Positions 45,230 to 58,214 of a stretch of 64,000 bases of DNA are shown piece by piece (within the stretch, counting starts at the first letter, position 1; each line of letters starts with the position of its first letter). Source of the stretch: Urophycis tenuis (lineage: Eukaryota; Chordata; Actinopteri; Gadiformes; Phycidae); NCBI GenBank assembly GCA_036785325.1, contig JAXIVH010000037.1:3404689-3468688 (forward strand). The letters are read 5' to 3'. A model generated the notes under the pieces. It had not been told where the DNA came from, did no database searches, and saw nothing but the letters and a program-made list of their open reading frames with translations. The position numbers were made by a program, and so were the translations under genes.

Positions 45230-48016
45230 CTAGGTAGCCCTGGTTTGGCCAATCAGGGCCGGAGCTTGGTTCTTGTCCTCTGTTGGGTCCAGATGAACTA
45301 GCAGAAAACTGGGGTCACGAAGGACCGAGGCCAGCCGTGACAAAGCACTGCCTCCACGGTCCCCCAATGCAGCTATCCTCAGCGATGGGTGTCCAGACCT
45401 AGGAAAGACCAAGACCAGCCCCGACCAGCGGTGCCTTCCCAGTCGGTCCCAGGGTAGGAAAGGCCAAGGCCAGCCGCGACTAAGCACTGCCTCCCTGGCC
45501 CCTCCAGGACCCCATGCCGAACAGCCTGTTAATAACAATTCCTGTGCCCCATACACCGCGCGACTACAGAGATTGTGTAGGAAGTTGACCTTAGAGAAGA
45601 CTCAATGGCTTACTTTCCTCACCCAAAACAACAATTTCTTGGGGTAGTCTATTCTCGCCGTAGGTACTTCGGTAATGGGTTTTTTTGTGAAAAGTTTTCC
45701 GGATGAAATGCATGCTGGGTAATTGTCTTCTTCCTCCAATATGTCAAGTGTAGGTTAAGGTTAGGGTAGATTTAGGGGTAGAGTTAGCAGTTAACCTTAA
45801 CGTTAGGTTTGAAGTAAATGGGAGGGGTTGCGGTTAGGGTTAAGGTTAGGGCTGAGGTTAGGGTTAGGTATAAGGTTACGGTTTAGGGTTAAGGTTAGGG
45901 TTAAGGTTAGGGTTACGGTTAGGGCTAAGGTTAGGGCTAAGGTTAGAGTAAGGGTTAGGGTTAGCGTTACGGTTAGGGTAAGGTTAGGGTTAGGGTTAGA
46001 GGTTAGGGGTTAGGGGTTAGGGTTAAGATGAGGGCTGAGGTTAGGGTTAAGGTTAGGGCTGAGGTTAGGGTTAGGTTTAAGGTTAGGGATAAGGTTAGGG
46101 TTGGGGTTACGGCTGAGATTGGGGTTAAGGTTAGGGTTGAGGTTAGGGTTAGTGTTATGGATAAGGTTAGGTTAAGTGTTAGGGCCAAGGTTAGGGTTAA
46201 GGTTATGGTTAAGATTAGGGTTAGGGCTAGAATTAGGGTTAGGGCTAAGGTTAGGGTTAGGGTTATGGCTGAGGTTAGGGTTAAGGTTAGGTTTGAGGTT
46301 AGTGTTAAGGTAAGGGCCAAGGTTAGGGTTAGGGTTAAGGTTAGGGTTAGGGCTAAGGTTAGGGTTAGGGTTATGGCTGAGGCTAGGGTTAGGGCTAAAG
46401 TTAGGGCAAAGGTTAGAGTTAGGGTTAGCGTTAGAGTTAGGGTAGGGTTAGTGTTGGAGGTTAGGGTAGGCTTAGGGTTAGAGTTAGAGTAGGGGTTAGG
46501 GTTAGAGTTAGAGTAGGGGTTAGGGTTAGTGTTAAGGCTAAGGTTAGGGGTTGAGGTTAGTGTTAAGATTAGGGCCAAGGTAAGGGTTAGTGTTAGGGTT
46601 GAGTTAGGGTTAGGGCTAAGGTTAGGCCTATGGTTAGGGTTGGGGTTGAGGTTATCCCTAGGGTTAGAGTTAGAGCTAGAGATTGAGTAAGGTAGAGTCA
46701 AGGTGAGACAGTCTGTACGGACTGAACTCACCCCCGCCGGATCGGGCTAGTACACTCTATCTCCCACAACTCCCTCATTTCCATGAGGGAAGACAGGGGA
46801 GAAGAGATGGGAGGAGTATATATATTTAATATATTTTTTTTTAGTTAATAAATACATCGAGAGACTCACAGCTGGAGTGGGTTTTAATCTTTGTATTCAA
46901 GGTTGTTCCTCCTCTTTTGATTCCTCGCTGGTGGTGCGTCGTCTCCACCTAGTGGTCGTTTTGTGAAGAAGAGTTATAGAAATAGAAATAGAAATACTCT
47001 ATTGTTCCCAGGTTGGGAAATTGCATTAATAGGTAAGTAATAATAATAATAACAATAATAATAGGTAATTGCAATAGTTGGTAAGGTAATCTATATTTTA
47101 TTTATTTATTTATATTTGTATATTTATTTAGTCTATTTATTTATTCATTTTTGTTTATTTATTTATTTAGATAAAGAGGATCACAGCTGGAGTGAGTTTT
47201 TAGTCTTTGTGTTAAAGGCTGGTTGCCTTCTTTTGATTCTTCAGTGGTGGTCCATCGCCTCCATCTAGTGGTCGTTTTGTGAATAACAGTTGGTAAGGTA
47301 ATATAAATGGGTTGTGTAGAGAGCCCGTTCTTTCGATGGCCCTGGCTCGGTTAGGTTCGTTAGAGTTATCTCGATGACCCCCCCCCCACCTCATCCAACG
47401 ACTCGGTAGTTGAATAGGGGATCAAAGGCAGTTGCACTCGCCAATATCTAGTCATCCGCAGCTCTCTTTTCCCATATTACCAAGAATGAAGTAAAACGAA
47501 ATGGTTATCTGTCTTGTTGTGATATAACCGCTGATTTGGAGATATAGACTTGTTTTTCCTTTTCCCAAAGGTTTTCTTTGTTCCAAGATGAAGGTCAATC
47601 TAGTTTGATTGAAGGTACTTCCAATGCATTGGTATATTTACTTATTTGAATAAAGACGAGTCACAGCTGGAGTGAGACTTTTCTTTTCCATTTCTATTTG
47701 AGTATAAACGTGCTATCGAAATATTAGGACACGTCATCAGTAGTGGACCCTGGGATCATAGGGTGTTTCTGGCCATTGTCACTATACACCCTCACCCAAG
47801 GGAGGCCCCCCCGAGAGTGATCAATTCTCAAGGTGTGTCGTTTCCGAAATGGAATTGGTATTGGGTTTAAGCTTTTTCAAGGAGTGATCATTTGTTGAGG
47901 TAACGTCGAGGTAAGTAAAGGTAAGTAAAACACTTTTTAGGATACATTGTTTTGGTTATGGAGAGGAGGGGGCACATACTTACCCCCTGACCAGCACAAA
48001 CCAGTTGTTAACACCG
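45230..48016 (+). repeat. Unit U18 (class L, 2787 bp)
   Basis: Partner of U7, differing at the G/T run near 45677. CTCF-like cores are at 46942-46955 and 47258-47271. Confidence 0.97.
45752..46686 (+). repeat. Telomere-like tract, U18
   Basis: 935 bp, alpha family. Confidence 0.97.
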
Positions 48017-50791
48017 CTAGGTAGCCCTGGTTTGGCCAATCAGGGCCGGAGCTTGGTTCTTGTCCTCTGTTGGGTCCAGATGAACTAGCAGAAAACTGGG
48101 GTCACGAAGGACCGAGGCCAGCCGTGACAAAGCACTGCCTCCACGGTCCCCCAATGCAGCTATCCTCAGCGATGGGTGTCCAGACCTAGGAAAGACCAAG
48201 ACCAGCCCCGACCAGCGGTGCCTTCCCAGTCGGTCCCAGGGTAGGAAAGGCCAAGGCCAGCCGCGACTAAGCACTGCCTCCCTGGCCCCTCCAGGACCCC
48301 ATGCCGAACAGCCTGTTAATAACAATTCCTGTGCCCCATACACCGCGCGACTACAGAGATTGTGTAGGAAGTTGACCTTAGAGAAGACTCAATGGCTTAC
48401 TTTCCTCACCCAAAACAACAATTTCTTGGGGTAGTCTATTCTCGCCGTAGGTACTTCGGTAATGGGTTTTTTTGTGAAAAGTTTTCCGGATGAAATGCAT
48501 GCTGGGTAATTGTCTTCTTCCTCCAATATGTCAAGTGTAGGTTAAGGTTAGGGTAGATTTAGGGGTAGAGTTAGCAGTTAACCTTAACGTTAGGTTTGAA
48601 GTAAATGGGAGGGGTTGCGGTTAGGGTTAAGGTTAGGGCTGAGGTTAGGGTTAGGTATAAGGTTACGGTTTAGGGTTAAGGTTAGGGTTAAGGTTAGGGT
48701 TACGGTTAGGGCTAAGGTTAGGGCTAAGGTTAGAGTAAGGGTTAGGGTTAGCGTTACGGTTAGGGTAAGGTTAGGGTTAGGGTTAGAGGTTAGGGGTTAG
48801 GGGTTAGGGTTAAGATGAGGGCTGAGGTTAGGGTTAAGGTTAGGGCTGAGGTTAGGGTTAGGTTTAAGGTTAGGGATAAGGATAGGGTTGGGGTTACGGC
48901 TGAGATTGGGGTTAAGGTTAGGGTTGAGGTTAGGGTTAGTGTTATGGATAAGGTTAGGTTAAGTGTTAGGGCCAAGGTTAGGGTTAAGGTTATGGTTAAG
49001 ATTAGGGTTAGGGCTAGAATTAGGGTTAGGGCTAAGGTTAGGGTTAGGGTTATGGCTGAGGTTAGGGTTAAGGTTAGGTTTGAGGTTAGTGTTAAGGTTA
49101 GGGCCAAGGTTAGGGTTAGGGTTAAGGTTAGGGTTAGGGCTAAGGTAAGGGTTAGGGTTATGGCTGAGGCTAGGGTTAGGGCTAAAGTTAGGGCAAAGGT
49201 TAGAGTTAGGGTTAGCGTTAGAGTTAGGGTAGGGTTAGTGTTGGAGGTTAGGGTAGGCTTAGGGTTAGAGTTAGAGTAGGGGTTAGGGTTAGAGTTAGAG
49301 TAGGGGTTAGGGTTAGTGTTAAGGCTAAGGTTAGGGGTTGAGGTTAGTGTTAAGATTAGGGCCAAGGTAAGGGTTAGTGTTAGGGTTGAGTTAGGGTTAG
49401 GGCTAAGGTTAGGCCTATGGTTAGGGTTGGGGTTGAGGTTATCCCTAGGGTTAGAGTTAGAGCTAGAGATTGAGGAAGGTAGGTTCAAGGTGAGACAGTC
49501 TGTACGGACTGAACTCACCCCCGCCGGATCGGGCTAGTACACTCTATCTCCCCCAACTCCCTCATTTCCATGAGGGAAGACAGGGGAGAAGAGATGGGAG
49601 GAGTATATATATTTAATATATATTTTTTTAGTTAATAAATACATCGAGAGACTCACAGCTGGAGTGGGTTTTAATCTTTGTATTCAAGGTTGTTCCTCCT
49701 CTTTTGATTCCTCGCTGGTGGTGCGTCGTCTCCACCTAGTGGTCGTTTTGTGAAGAAGAGTTATAGAAATAGAAATAGAAATACTCTATTGTTCCCAGGT
49801 TGGGAAATTGCATTAATAGGTAAGTAATAATAATAATAATAGGTAATTGCAATAGTTGGTAAGGTAATCTATATTTGATTTATTTATTTATATTTGTATA
49901 TTTATTTAGTCTATTTATTTATTCATTTTTGTTTATTTATTTATTTAGATAAAGAGGATCACAGCTGGAGTGAGTTTTTAGTCTTTGTGTTAAAGGCTGG
50001 TTGCCTTCTTTTGATTCTTCAGTGGTGGTCCATCGCCTCCATCTAGTGGTCGTTTTGTGAATAACAGTTGGTAAGGTAATATAAATGGGTTGTGTAGAGA
50101 GCCCGTTCTTTCGATGGCCCTGGCTCGGTTAGGTTCGTTAGAGTTATCTCGATGACCCCCCCCACCTCATCCAACGACTCGGTAGTTGAATAGGGGATCA
50201 AAGGCAGTTGCACTCGCCAATATCTAGTCATCCGCAGCTCTCTTTTCCCATATTACCAAGAATGAAGTAAAACGAAATGGTTATCTGTCTTGTTGTGATA
50301 TAACCGCTGATTTGGAGATATAGACTTGTTTTTCCTTTTCCCAAAGGTTTTCTTTGTTCCAAGATGGAGGTCAATCTAGTTTGATTGAAGGTACTTCCAA
50401 TGCATTGGTATATTTACTTATTTGAATAAAGACGAGTCACAGCTGGAGTGAGACTTTTCTTTTCCATTTCTATTTGAGTATAAACGTGCTATCGAAATAT
50501 TAGGACACGTCATCAGTAGTGGACCCTGGGATCATAGGGTGTTTCTGGCCATTGTCACTATACACCCTCACCCAAGGGAGGCCCCCCCGAGAGTGATCAA
50601 TTCTCAAGGTGTGTCGTTTCCGAAATGGAATTGGTATTGGGTTTAAGCTTTTTTAGGAGTGATCATTTGTTGAGGTAACGTCGAGGTAAGTAAAGGTAAG
50701 TAAAACACTTTTTAGGATACATTGTTTTGGTTATGGAGAGGAGGGGGCACATACTTACCCCCTGACCAGCACAAACCAGTTGTTAACACCG
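48017..50791 (+). repeat. Unit U19 (class L, 2775 bp)
   Basis: Partner of U8, with no difference found. CTCF-like cores are at 49729-49742 and 50036-50049. Confidence 0.97.
48539..49473 (+). repeat. Telomere-like tract, U19
   Basis: 935 bp, beta family. Confidence 0.97.
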
Positions 50792-53466
50792 CTAGGTAGC
50801 CCTGGTTTGGCCAATCAGGGCCGGAGCTTGGTTCTTGTCCTCTGTTGGGTCCAGATGAACTAGCAGAAAACTGGGGTCACGAAGGACCGAGGCCAGCCGT
50901 GACAAAGCACTGCCTCCACGGTCCCCCAATGCAGCTATCCTCAGCGATGGGTGTCCAGACCTAGGAAAGACCAAGACCAGCCCCGACCAGCGGTGCCTTC
51001 CCAGTCGGTCCCAGGGTAGGAAAGGCCAAGGCCAGCCGCGACTAAGCACTGCCTCCCTGGCCCCTCCAGGACCCCATGCCGAACAGCCTGTTAATAACAA
51101 TTCCTGTGCCCCATACACCGCGCGACTACAGAGATTGTGTAGGAAGTTGACCTTAGAGAAGACTCAATGGCTTACTTTCCTCACCCAAAACAACAATTTC
51201 TTGGGGTAGTCTATTCTCGCCGTAGGTACTTCGGTAATGGTTTTTTTTGTGAAAAGTTTTCCGGATGAAATGCATGCTGGGTAATTGTCTTCTTCCTCCA
51301 ATATGTCAAGTGTAGGTTAAGGTTAGGGTAGATTTAGGGGTAGAGTTAGCAGTTAACCTTAACGTTAGGTTTGAAGTAAATGGGAGGGGTTACGGTTAGG
51401 GTTAAGGTTAGGGCTGAGGTTAGGGTTAGGTATAAGGTTACGGTTTAGGGTTAAGGTTAGGGTTAAGGTTAGGGTTACGGTTAGGGCTAAGGTTAGGGCT
51501 AAGGTTAGAGTAAGGGTTAGGGTTAGCGTTACGGTTAGGGTAAGGTTAGGGTTAGGGTTAGAGGTTAGGGGTTAGGGGTTAGGGTTAAGATGAGGGCTGA
51601 GGTTAGGGTTAAGGTTAGGGCTGAGGTTAGGGTTAGGTTTAAGGTTAGGGATAAGGATAGGGTTGGGGTTACGGCTGAGATTGGGGTTAAGGTTAGGGTT
51701 GAGGTTAGGGTTAGTGTTATGGATAAGGTTAGGTTAAGTGTTAGGGCCAAGGTTAGGGTTAAGGTTATGGTTAAGATTAGGGTTAGGGCTAGAATTAGGG
51801 TTAGGGCTAAGGTTAGGGTTAGGGTTATGGCTGAGGTTAGGGTTAAGGTTAGGTTTGAGGTTAGTGTTAAGGTTAGGGCCAAGGTTAGGGTTAGGGTTAA
51901 GGTTAGGGTTAGGGCTAAGGTAAGGGTTAGGGTTATGGCTGAGGCTAGGGTTAGGGCTAAAGTTAGGGCAAAGGTTAGAGTTAGGGTTAGCGTTAGAGTT
52001 AGGGTAGGGTTAGTGTTGGAGGTTAGGGTAGGCTTAGGGTTAGAGTTAGAGTAGGGGTTAGGGTTAGAGTTAGAGTAGGGGTTAGGGTTAGTGTTAAGGC
52101 TAAGGTTAGGGGTTGAGGTTAGTGTTAAGATTAGGGCCAAGGTAAGGGTTAGTGTTAGGGTTGAGTTAGGGTTAGGGCTAAGGTTAGGCCTATGGTTAGG
52201 GTTGGGGTTGAGGTTATCCCTAGGGTTAGAGTTAGAGCTAGAGATTGAGGAAGGTAGAGTCAAGGTGAGACAGTGAGTATATATATTTAATATATTTTTT
52301 TTTAGTAAATAAATACATCGAGAGACTCACAGCTGGAGTGGGTTTTAATCTTTGTATTCAAGGTTGTTCCTCCTCTTTTGATTCCTCGCTGGTGGTGCGT
52401 CGTCTCCACCTAGTGGTCGTTTTGTGAAGAAGAGTTATAGAAATAGAAATAGAAATACTCTATTGTTCCCAGGTTGGGAAATTGCATTAATAGGTAAGTA
52501 ATAATAATAATAATAGGTAATTGCAATAGTTGGTAAGGTAATCTATATTTAATTTATTTATTTATATTTGTATATTTATTTAGTCTATTTATTTATTCAT
52601 TTTTGTTTATTTATTTATTTAGATAAAGAGGATCACAGCTGGAGTGAGTTTTTAGTCTTTGTGTTAAAGGCTGGTTGCCTTCTTTTGATTCTTCAGTGGT
52701 GGTCCATCGCCTCCATCTAGTGGTCGTTTTGTGAATAACAGTTGGTAAGGTAATATAAATGGGTTGTGTAGAGAGCCCGTTCTTTCGATGGCCCTGGCTC
52801 GGTTAGGTTCGTTAGAGTTATCTCGATGACCCCCCCCACCTCATCCAACGACTCGGTAGTTGAATAGGGGATCAAAGGCAGTTGCACTCGCCAATATCTA
52901 GTCATCCGCAGCTCTCTTTTCCCATATTACCAAGAATGAAGTAAAACGAAATGGTTATCTGTCTTGTTGTGATATAACCGCTGATTTGGAGATATAGACT
53001 TGTTTTTCCTTTTCCCAAAGGTTTTCTTTGTTCCAAGATGGAGGTCAATCTAGTTTGATTGAAGGTACTTCCAATGCATTGGTATATTTACTTATTTGAA
53101 TAAAGACGAGTCACAGCTGGAGTGAGACTTTTCTTTTCCATTTCTATTTGAGTATAAACGTGCTATCGAAATATTAGGACACGTCATCAGTAGTGGACCC
53201 TGGGATCATAGGGTGTTTCTGGCCATTGTCACTATACACCCTCACCCAAGGGAGGCCCCCCCGAGAGTGATCAATTCTCAAGGTGTGTCGTTTCCGAAAT
53301 GGAATTGGTATTGGGTTTAAGCTTTTTCAAGGAGTGATCATTTGTTGAGGTAACGTCGAGGTAAGTAAAGGTAAGTAAAACACTTTTTAGGATACATTGT
53401 TTTGGTTATGGAGAGGAGGGGGCACATACTTACCCCCTGACCAGCACAAACCAGTTGTTAACACCG
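50792..53466 (+). repeat. Unit U20 (class M, 2675 bp)
   Basis: Partner of U9, lacking its private change (GAGGTTATCCC here near 52215). CTCF-like cores are at 52403-52416 and 52710-52723. Confidence 0.97.
51314..52248 (+). repeat. Telomere-like tract, U20
   Basis: 935 bp, beta family, with GGGGTTACGG at its start. Confidence 0.97.
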
Positions 53467-55539
53467 CTAGGTAGCCCTGGTTTGGCCAATCAGGGCCGGA
53501 GCTTGGTTCTTGTCCTCTGTTGGGTCCAGATGAACTAGCAGAAAACTGGGGTCACGAAGGACCGAGGCCAGCCGTGACAAAGCACTGCCTCCACGGTCCC
53601 CCAATGCAGCTATCCTCAGCGATGGGTGTCCAGACCTAGGAAAGACCAAGACCAGCCCCGACCAGCGGTGCCTTCCCAGTCGGTCCCAGGGTAGGAAAGG
53701 CCAAGGCCAGCCGCGACTAAGCACTGCCTCCCTGGCCCCTCCAGGACCCCATGCCGAACAGCCTGTTAATAACAATTCCTGTGCCCCATACACCGCGCGA
53801 CTACAGAGATTGTGTAGGAAGTTGACCTTAGAGAAGACTCAATGGCTTACTTTCCTCACCCAAAACAACAATTTCTTGGGGTAGTCTATTCTCGCCGTAG
53901 GTACTTCGGTAATGGTTTTTTTTGTGAAAAGTTTTCCGGATGAAATGCATGCTGGGTAATTGTCTTCTTCCTCCAATATGTCAAGTGTAGGTTAAGGTTA
54001 GGGTAGATTTAGGGGTAGAGTTAGCAGTTAACCTTAACGTTAGGTTTGAAGTAAATGGGAGGGGTTGCGGTTAGGGTTAAGGTTAGGGCTGAGGTTAGGG
54101 TTAGGTATAAGGTTACGGTTTAGGGTTAAGGTTAGGGTTAAGGTTAGGGTTACGGTTAGGGCTAAGGTTAGGGCTAAGGTTACAGTAAGGGTTAGGGTTA
54201 GCGTTACGGTTAGGGTAAGGTTAGGGTTAGGGTTAGAGGTTAGGGGTTAGGGGTTAGGGTTAAGATGAGGGCTGAGGTTAGGGTTAAGGTTAGGGCTGAG
54301 GTTAGGGTTAGGTTTAAGGTTAGGGATAAGGATAGGGTTGGGGTTACGGCTGAGATTGGGGTTAAGGTTAGGGTTGAGGTTAGGGTTAGTGTTATGGATA
54401 AGGTTAGGTTAAGTGTTAGGGCCAAGGTTAGGGTTAAGGTTATGGTTAAGATTAGGGTTAGGGCTAGAATTAGGGTTAGGGCTAAGGTTAGGGTTAGGGT
54501 TATGGCTGAGGTTAGGGTTAAGGTTAGGTTTGAGGTTAGTGTTAAGGTTAGGGCCAAGGTTAGGGTTAGGGTTAAGGTTAGGGTTAGGGCTAAGGTAAGG
54601 GTTAGGGTTATGGCTGAGGCTAGGGTTAGGGCTAAAGTTAGGGCAAAGGTTAGAGTTAGGGTTAGCGTTAGAGTTAGGGTAGGGTTAGTGTTGGAGGTTA
54701 GGGTAGGCTTAGGGTTAGAGTTAGAGTAGGGGTTAGGGTTAGACTTAGAGTAGGGGTTAGGGTTAGTGTTAAGGCTAAGGTTAGGGGTTGAGGTTAGTGT
54801 TAAGATTAGGGCCAAGGTAAGGGTTAGTGTTAGGGTTGAGTTAGGGTTAGGGCTAAGGTTAGGCCTATGGTTAGGGTTGGGTTCGTTAGAGTTATCTCGA
54901 TGACCCCCCCCACCTCATCCAACGACTCGGTAGTTGAATAGGGGATCAAAGGCAGTTGCACTCGCCAATATCTAGTCATCCGCAGCTCTCTTTTCCCATA
55001 TTACCAAGAATGAAGTAAAACGAAATGGTTATCTGTCTTGTTGTGATATAACCGCTGATTTGGAGATATAGACTTGTTTTTCCTTCTCCCAAAGGTTTTC
55101 TTTGTTCCAAGATGAAGGTCAATCTTGTTTGATTGAAGGTACTTCCAATGCATTGGTATATTTACTTATTTGAATAAAGACGAGTCACAGCTGGAGTGAG
55201 ACTTTTCTATTCAATTTCTATTTGAGTATAAACGTGCTATCGAAATATTAGGACACGTCATCAGTAGTAGACCCTGGGATCATAGAGTGTTTCTGGCCAT
55301 TGTCACTATACACCCTCACCCAAGGGAGGCCCCCCCGAGAGTGATCAATTCTCAAGGTGTGTCGTTTCCGAAATGGAATTGGTATTGGGTTTAAGCTTTT
55401 TTAGGAGTGATCATTTGTTGAGGTAACGTTGAGGTAAGTAAAGGTAAGTAAAACACTTTTTAGGATACATTGTTTTGGTTATGGAGAGGAGGGGGCACAT
55501 ACTTACCCCCTGACCAGCACAAACCAGTTGTTAACACCG
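53467..55539 (+). repeat. Unit U21 (class S, 2073 bp)
   Basis: Partner of U10 with the same private variants near 54740 and 55263-55287. The deletion join is at 54881/54882. Confidence 0.97.
53989..54881 (+). repeat. Telomere-like tract, U21
   Basis: 893 bp, beta family, like U10. Confidence 0.97.
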
Positions 55540-58214
55540 CTAGGTAGCCCTGGTTTGGCCAATCAGGGCCGGAGCTTGGTTCTTGTCCTCTGTTGGGTCC
55601 AGATGAACTAGCAGAAAACTGGGGTCACGAAGGACCGAGGCCAGCCGTGACAAAGCACTGCCTCCACGGTCCCCCAATGCAGCTATCCTCAGCGATGGGT
55701 GTCCAGACCTAGGAAAGACCAAGACCAGCCCCGACCAGCGGTGCCTTCCCAGTCGGTCCCAGGGTAGGAAAGGCCAAGGCCAGCCGCGACTAAGCACTGC
55801 CTCCCTGGCCCCTCCAGGACCCCATGCCGAACAGCCTGTTAATAACAATTCCTGTGCCCCATACACCGCGCGACTACAGAGATTGTGTAGGAAGTTGACC
55901 TTAGAGAAGACTCAATGGCTTACTTTCCTCACCCAAAACAACAATTTCTTGGGGTAGTCTATTCTCGCCGTAGGTACTTCGGTAATGGGTTTTTTTGTGA
56001 AAAGTTTTCCGGATGAAATGCATGCTGGGTAATTGTCTTCTTCCTCCAATATGTCAAGTGTAGGTTAAGGTTAGGGTAGATTTAGGGGTAGAGTTAGCAG
56101 TTAACCTTAACGTTAGGTTTGAAGTAAATGGGAGGGGTTGCGGTTAGGGTTAAGGTTAGGGCTGAGGTTAGGGTTAGGTATAAGGTTACGGTTTAGGGTT
56201 AAGGTTAGGGTTAAGGTTAGGGTTACGGTTAGGGCTAAGGTTAGGGCTAAGGTTACAGTAAGGGTTAGGGTTAGCGTTACGGTTAGGGTAAGGTTAGGGT
56301 TAGGGTTAGAGGTTAGGGGTTAGGGGTTAGGGTTAAGATGAGGGCTGAGGTTAGGGTTAAGGTTAGGGCTGAGGTTAGGGTTAGGTTTAAGGTTAGGGAT
56401 AAGGATAGGGTTGGGGTTACGGCTGAGATTGGGGTTAAGGTTAGGGTTGAGGTTAGGGTTAGTGTTATGGATAAGGTTAGGTTAAGTGTTAGGGCCAAGG
56501 TTAGGGTTAAGGTTATGGTTAAGATTAGGGTTAGGGCTAGAATTAGGGTTAGGGCTAAGGTTAGGGTTAGGGTTATGGCTGAGGTTAGGGTTAAGGTTAG
56601 GTTTGAGGTTAGTGTTAAGGTTAGGGCCAAGGTTAGGGTTAGGGTTAAGGTTAGGGTTAGGGCTAAGGTAAGGGTTAGGGTTATGGCTGAGGCTAGGGTT
56701 AGGGCTAAAGTTAGGGCAAAGGTTAGAGTTAGGGTTAGCGTTAGAGTTAGGGTAGGGTTAGTGTTGGAGGTTAGGGTAGGCTTAGGGTTAGAGTTAGAGT
56801 AGGGGTTAGGGTTAGAGTTAGAGTAGGGGTTAGGGTTAGTGTTAAGGCTAAGGTTAGGGGTTGAGGTTAGTGTTAAGATTAGGGCCAAGGTAAGGGTTAG
56901 TGTTAGGGTTGAGTTAGGGTTAGGGCTAAGGTTAGGCCTATGGTTAGGGTTGGGGTTGAGGTTATCCCTAGGGTTAGAGTTAGAGCTAGAGATTGAGGAA
57001 GGTAGAGTCAAGGTGAGACAGTGAGTATATATATTTAATATATTTTTTTTTAGTAAATAAATACATCGAGAGACTCACAGCTGGAGTGGGTTTTAATCTT
57101 TGTATTCAAGGTTGTTCCTCCTCTTTTGATTCCTCGCTGGTGGTGCGTCGTCTCCACCTAGTGGTCGTTTTGTGAAGAAGAGTTATAGAAATAGAAATAG
57201 AAATACTCTATTGTTCCCAGGTTGGGAAATTGCATTAATAGGTAAGTAATAATAATAATAATAGGTAATTGCAATAGTTGGTAAGGTAATCTATATTTAA
57301 TTTATTTATTTATATTTGTATATTTATTTAGTCTATTTATTTATTCATTTTTGTTTATTTATTTATTTAGATAAAGAGGATCACAGCTGGAGTGAGTTTT
57401 TAGTCTTTGTGTTAAAGGCTGGTTGCCTTCTTTTGATTCTTCAGTGGTGGTCCATCGCCTCCATCTAGTGGTCGTTTTGTGAATAACAGTTGGTAAGGTA
57501 ATATAAATGGGTTGTGTAGAGAGCCCGTTCTTTCGATGGCCCTGGCTCGGTTAGGTTCGTTAGAGTTATCTCGATGACCCCCCCCACCTCATCCAACGAC
57601 TCGGTAGTTGAATAGGGGATCAAAGGCAGTTGCACTCGCCAATATCTAGTCATCCGCAGCTCTCTTTTCCCATATTACCAAGAATGAAGTAAAACGAAAT
57701 GGTTATCTGTCTTGTTGTGATATAACCGCTGATTTGGAGATATAGACTTGTTTTTCCTTTTCCCAAAGGTTTTCTTTGTTCCAAGATGGAGGTCAATCTA
57801 GTTTGATTGAAGGTACTTCCAATGCATTGGTATATTTACTTATTTGAATAAAGACGAGTCACAGCTGGAGTGAGACTTTTCTTTTCCATTTCTATTTGAG
57901 TATAAACGTGCTATCGAAATATTAGGACACGTCATCAGTAGTGGACCCTGGGATCATAGGGTGTTTCTGGCCATTGTCACTATACACCCTCACCCAAGGG
58001 AGGCCCCCCCGAGAGTGATCAATTCTCAAGGTGTGTCGTTTCCGAAATGGAATTGGTATTGGGTTTAAGCTTTTTCAAGGAGTGATCATTTGTTGAGGTA
58101 ACGTCGAGGTAAGTAAAGGTAAGTAAAACACTTTTTAGGATACATTGTTTTGGTTATGGAGAGGAGGGGGCACATACTTACCCCCTGACCAGCACAAACC
58201 AGTTGTTAACACCG
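55540..58214 (+). repeat. Unit U22 (class M, 2675 bp)
   Basis: Partner of U11. CTCF-like cores are at 57151-57164 and 57458-57471. No difference from U11 was found. Confidence 0.97.
56062..56996 (+). repeat. Telomere-like tract, U22
   Basis: 935 bp, beta family. Confidence 0.97.

Larger units (their letters stand above)
30071..58214 (+). repeat. Higher-order repeat, second copy (11 units, 28,144 bp)
   Basis: Units U12-U22 have lengths 2776, 2675, 2073, 2080, 2775, 2780, 2787, 2775, 2675, 2073 and 2675 bp. Differences I found from the first copy are few: no 35 bp duplication in U12, an extra 7 bp in U15, a C-to-T change near 42143, a GG/GGG difference beside the T run near 45677 versus 17535, and a T/A difference near 24071 versus 52215. 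Not every base was aligned, so this list may be incomplete. Identity is very high. Confidence 0.93.
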